A stretch of 64,000 bases of DNA, taken from Staphylococcus pragensis (GTDB taxonomy: Bacteria; Bacillota; Bacilli; Staphylococcales; Staphylococcaceae). The notes below the pieces were generated by a model. That model had not been told where the DNA came from and made no database searches. It saw only the letters and a program-made list of their open reading frames with translations. The stretch is from positions 124,001-188,000 of the forward strand of contig NZ_SRPJ01000002.1 in the NCBI RefSeq assembly GCF_004785665.1, written 5' to 3'. Position numbers and translations under genes: made by a program. Shown in pieces: positions 63,130-64,000 of this stretch. How positions within the stretch are numbered: position 1 is the first letter of the stretch; each line of letters starts with the position of its first letter.

Positions 63130-63154
63130 GCATTTCAGCTTTATATCTTAATTC

Positions 63155-63206
63155 ATAGTCATACAGAACAGTGATCATTTATCACTTCTGTATGACTATT
63201 TTTTAT
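63155..63206 (+). terminator. terminator after sirB
   Basis: ATAGTCATACAGAA pairs perfectly with TTCTGTATGACTAT, with an inner GTGAT/ATCAC stem, and is followed by TTTTTTA. Confidence 0.92.
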
Positions 63207-63260
63207 TTATAGAAAATGTATCGACGTTGCATGTCTTTTTAGGGATTCTTCTATATGAAA

Positions 63261-63274
63261 TAGGTATTTCCCTA
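63261..63274. promoter_or_regulatory. NreC-type palindrome upstream of narG
   Basis: TAGGTATTTCCCTA differs from TAGGG-N4-CCCTA at one base. An extra TAGGG half-site lies nearby at about 63239. Confidence 0.6.
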
Positions 63275-63285
63275 ATATATTTACT

Positions 63286-63303
63286 TTGTGAAAAAATGTA
63301 CAA
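63286..63303. promoter_or_regulatory. Rex-like site upstream of narG
   Basis: TTGTGAAAAAATGTACAA has two mismatches to the Rex consensus and sits 11 bp after the NreC-type palindrome, the same arrangement as at nirB. Confidence 0.45.
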
Positions 63304-63378
63304 TTAACTTGAATTAATAAGTAATTAACATATAACGTAACAAGCTAAATACCTTGCTCGGTAGGAGGATTTATATAA

Positions 63379-64000
63379 ATGGGAAAATTTGGATTAAATT
63401 TTTTTAAACCAACTGAAAAATTTAATGGTAATTGGTCAGTACTTGAAAGCAAAAGTAGAGAATGGGAAAAAATGTATCGTGAAAGATGGAGTCATGACAA
63501 AGTCGTTAGAACGACACATGGTGTGAACTGTACAGGCTCATGTTCATGGAAAGTCTTTGTTAAAAACGGCGTCATCACATGGGAAAATCAACAAATTGAT
63601 TATCCTAGTTGTGGGCCAGATATGCCTGAATTTGAACCTCGTGGATGTCCACGTGGTGCCTCATTTTCATGGTATGAATATAGCCCGTTACGTGTTAAAT
63701 ATCCATATATTAGAGGTAAATTATTAGAATTATGGACGACAGCTTTAGAAGAAAATAATGGTAACCGTATAGCGGCTTGGGCTTCAATTGTTGAAGATGA
63801 AGATAAAGCTAAAGCATATAAAGAAGCACGTGGTATGGGTGGTCATGTACGCTCTAATTGGAAAGACGTTACGGACATTATTGCTGCTCAAATCTTATAT
63901 ACAATTAAAAAAGATGGTCCAGATAGAATCGCTGGATTTACACCAATACCAGCTATGTCGATGATCAGTTATGCAGCAGGGGCAAGATTCATTAATTTAC
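63379..64000 (+). CDS. narG: respiratory nitrate reductase alpha subunit NarG, 5' part
   Basis: The first 207 codons are in the window and the frame runs off the right edge. The N-terminal region carries the FS0 [4Fe-4S] site pattern HGVNCTGSCSWKVFVKNG, followed by GVITWENQQIDYPSCGPDMP and RGCPRGASFSWYEYSPLRVK. These are hallmark NarG sequences of the molybdopterin oxidoreductase family. It reduces nitrate to nitrite at the inner face of the membrane with NarH and NarI, presumably encoded just downstream. GTAGGAGGA precedes the ATG. NreC- and Rex-type sites are upstream. Confidence 0.95.
   Translation, partial: MGKFGLNFFKPTEKFNGNWSVLESKSREWEKMYRERWSHDKVVRTTHGVNCTGSCSWKVFVKNGVITWENQQIDYPSCGPDMPEFEPRGCPRGASFSWYEYSPLRVKYPYIRGKLLELWTTALEENNGNRIAAWASIVEDEDKAKAYKEARGMGGHVRSNWKDVTDIIAAQILYTIKKDGPDRIAGFTPIPAMSMISYAAGARFINL

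Overview
The window is chromosomal DNA from a Staphylococcus, most likely a coagulase-negative species. The evidence is low GC, strong AGGAGG-type ribosome binding sites, and a run of genes typical of the genus: opuC, lrgAB-lytSR, flp, gpmA, tcyABC, fmhA, dsbA, adcA and the nir/nar cluster. The species cannot be fixed from the sequence alone. I see no insertion sequence, prophage, CRISPR array, rRNA or tRNA gene.

Layout. 1-8 kb: the 5' part of an O-acetylhomoserine sulfhydrylase gene, a membrane-anchored FMN glutamate-synthase-like oxidoreductase, two tandem CPBP membrane protease paralogs, a FetAB-type ABC exporter, and an unfamiliar two-component system facing a 76-residue membrane protein. 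8-15 kb: MFS exporter, carboxylesterase, amino acid permease, a YdeI-like protein, a 0.7 kb intergenic region with foldback repeats, and butanediol dehydrogenase. 15-24 kb: the OpuC osmoprotectant ABC operon, then lrgAB and lytSR (murein hydrolase and cell death control). 24-41 kb: NorB/NorC-type exporter, ketopantoate reductase, YagU-like protein, an atypical SDR, a second-type YidC insertase, Flp, KimA-type potassium importer, Na+/H+ antiporter, CycA-type permease, phosphoesterase, C39-like protease, GyrI-like protein, a methyltransferase remnant and a Bcr/CflA exporter. 40.4-40.7 kb: an Fst-type type I toxin-antitoxin locus. 41-52 kb: glycerate kinase, a GT-C-like protein with GtrA, a CDF metal exporter, a short IsaA/SceD-like protein, gpmA, a 33-residue basic protein, a DHA2 exporter, the TcyABC cystine importer and FmhA. 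53-57 kb: cystatin-like lipoprotein, DsbA, AdcA behind a Zur box, YceI behind a QsrR-like operator, and an SRPBCC protein. 57.5-64 kb: the nitrite and nitrate respiration island: FNT channel, sirohydrochlorin chelatase (NirR), NirB, NirD, SUMT (SirB), and the start of NarG.

How the genes work together. SirB and NirR make siroheme for NirBD, which reduces nitrite produced by NarGHI. The nirB and narG promoters carry the same pair of candidate sites, an NreC-type palindrome followed by a Rex-type site. LytSR is the known activator of lrgAB in staphylococci. The OpuC, KimA and Na+/H+ antiporter genes form a loose osmotic and ion homeostasis group. Many gene pairs are separated by compact bidirectional hairpin terminators.

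The least explained items are the two-component system with four direct repeats phased at exactly 11 bp upstream of a small membrane protein gene, the complete Fst/antisense RNA module, the foldback repeat family at 13.6-14.1 kb, and a 13-bp-arm palindrome upstream of the FNT channel.
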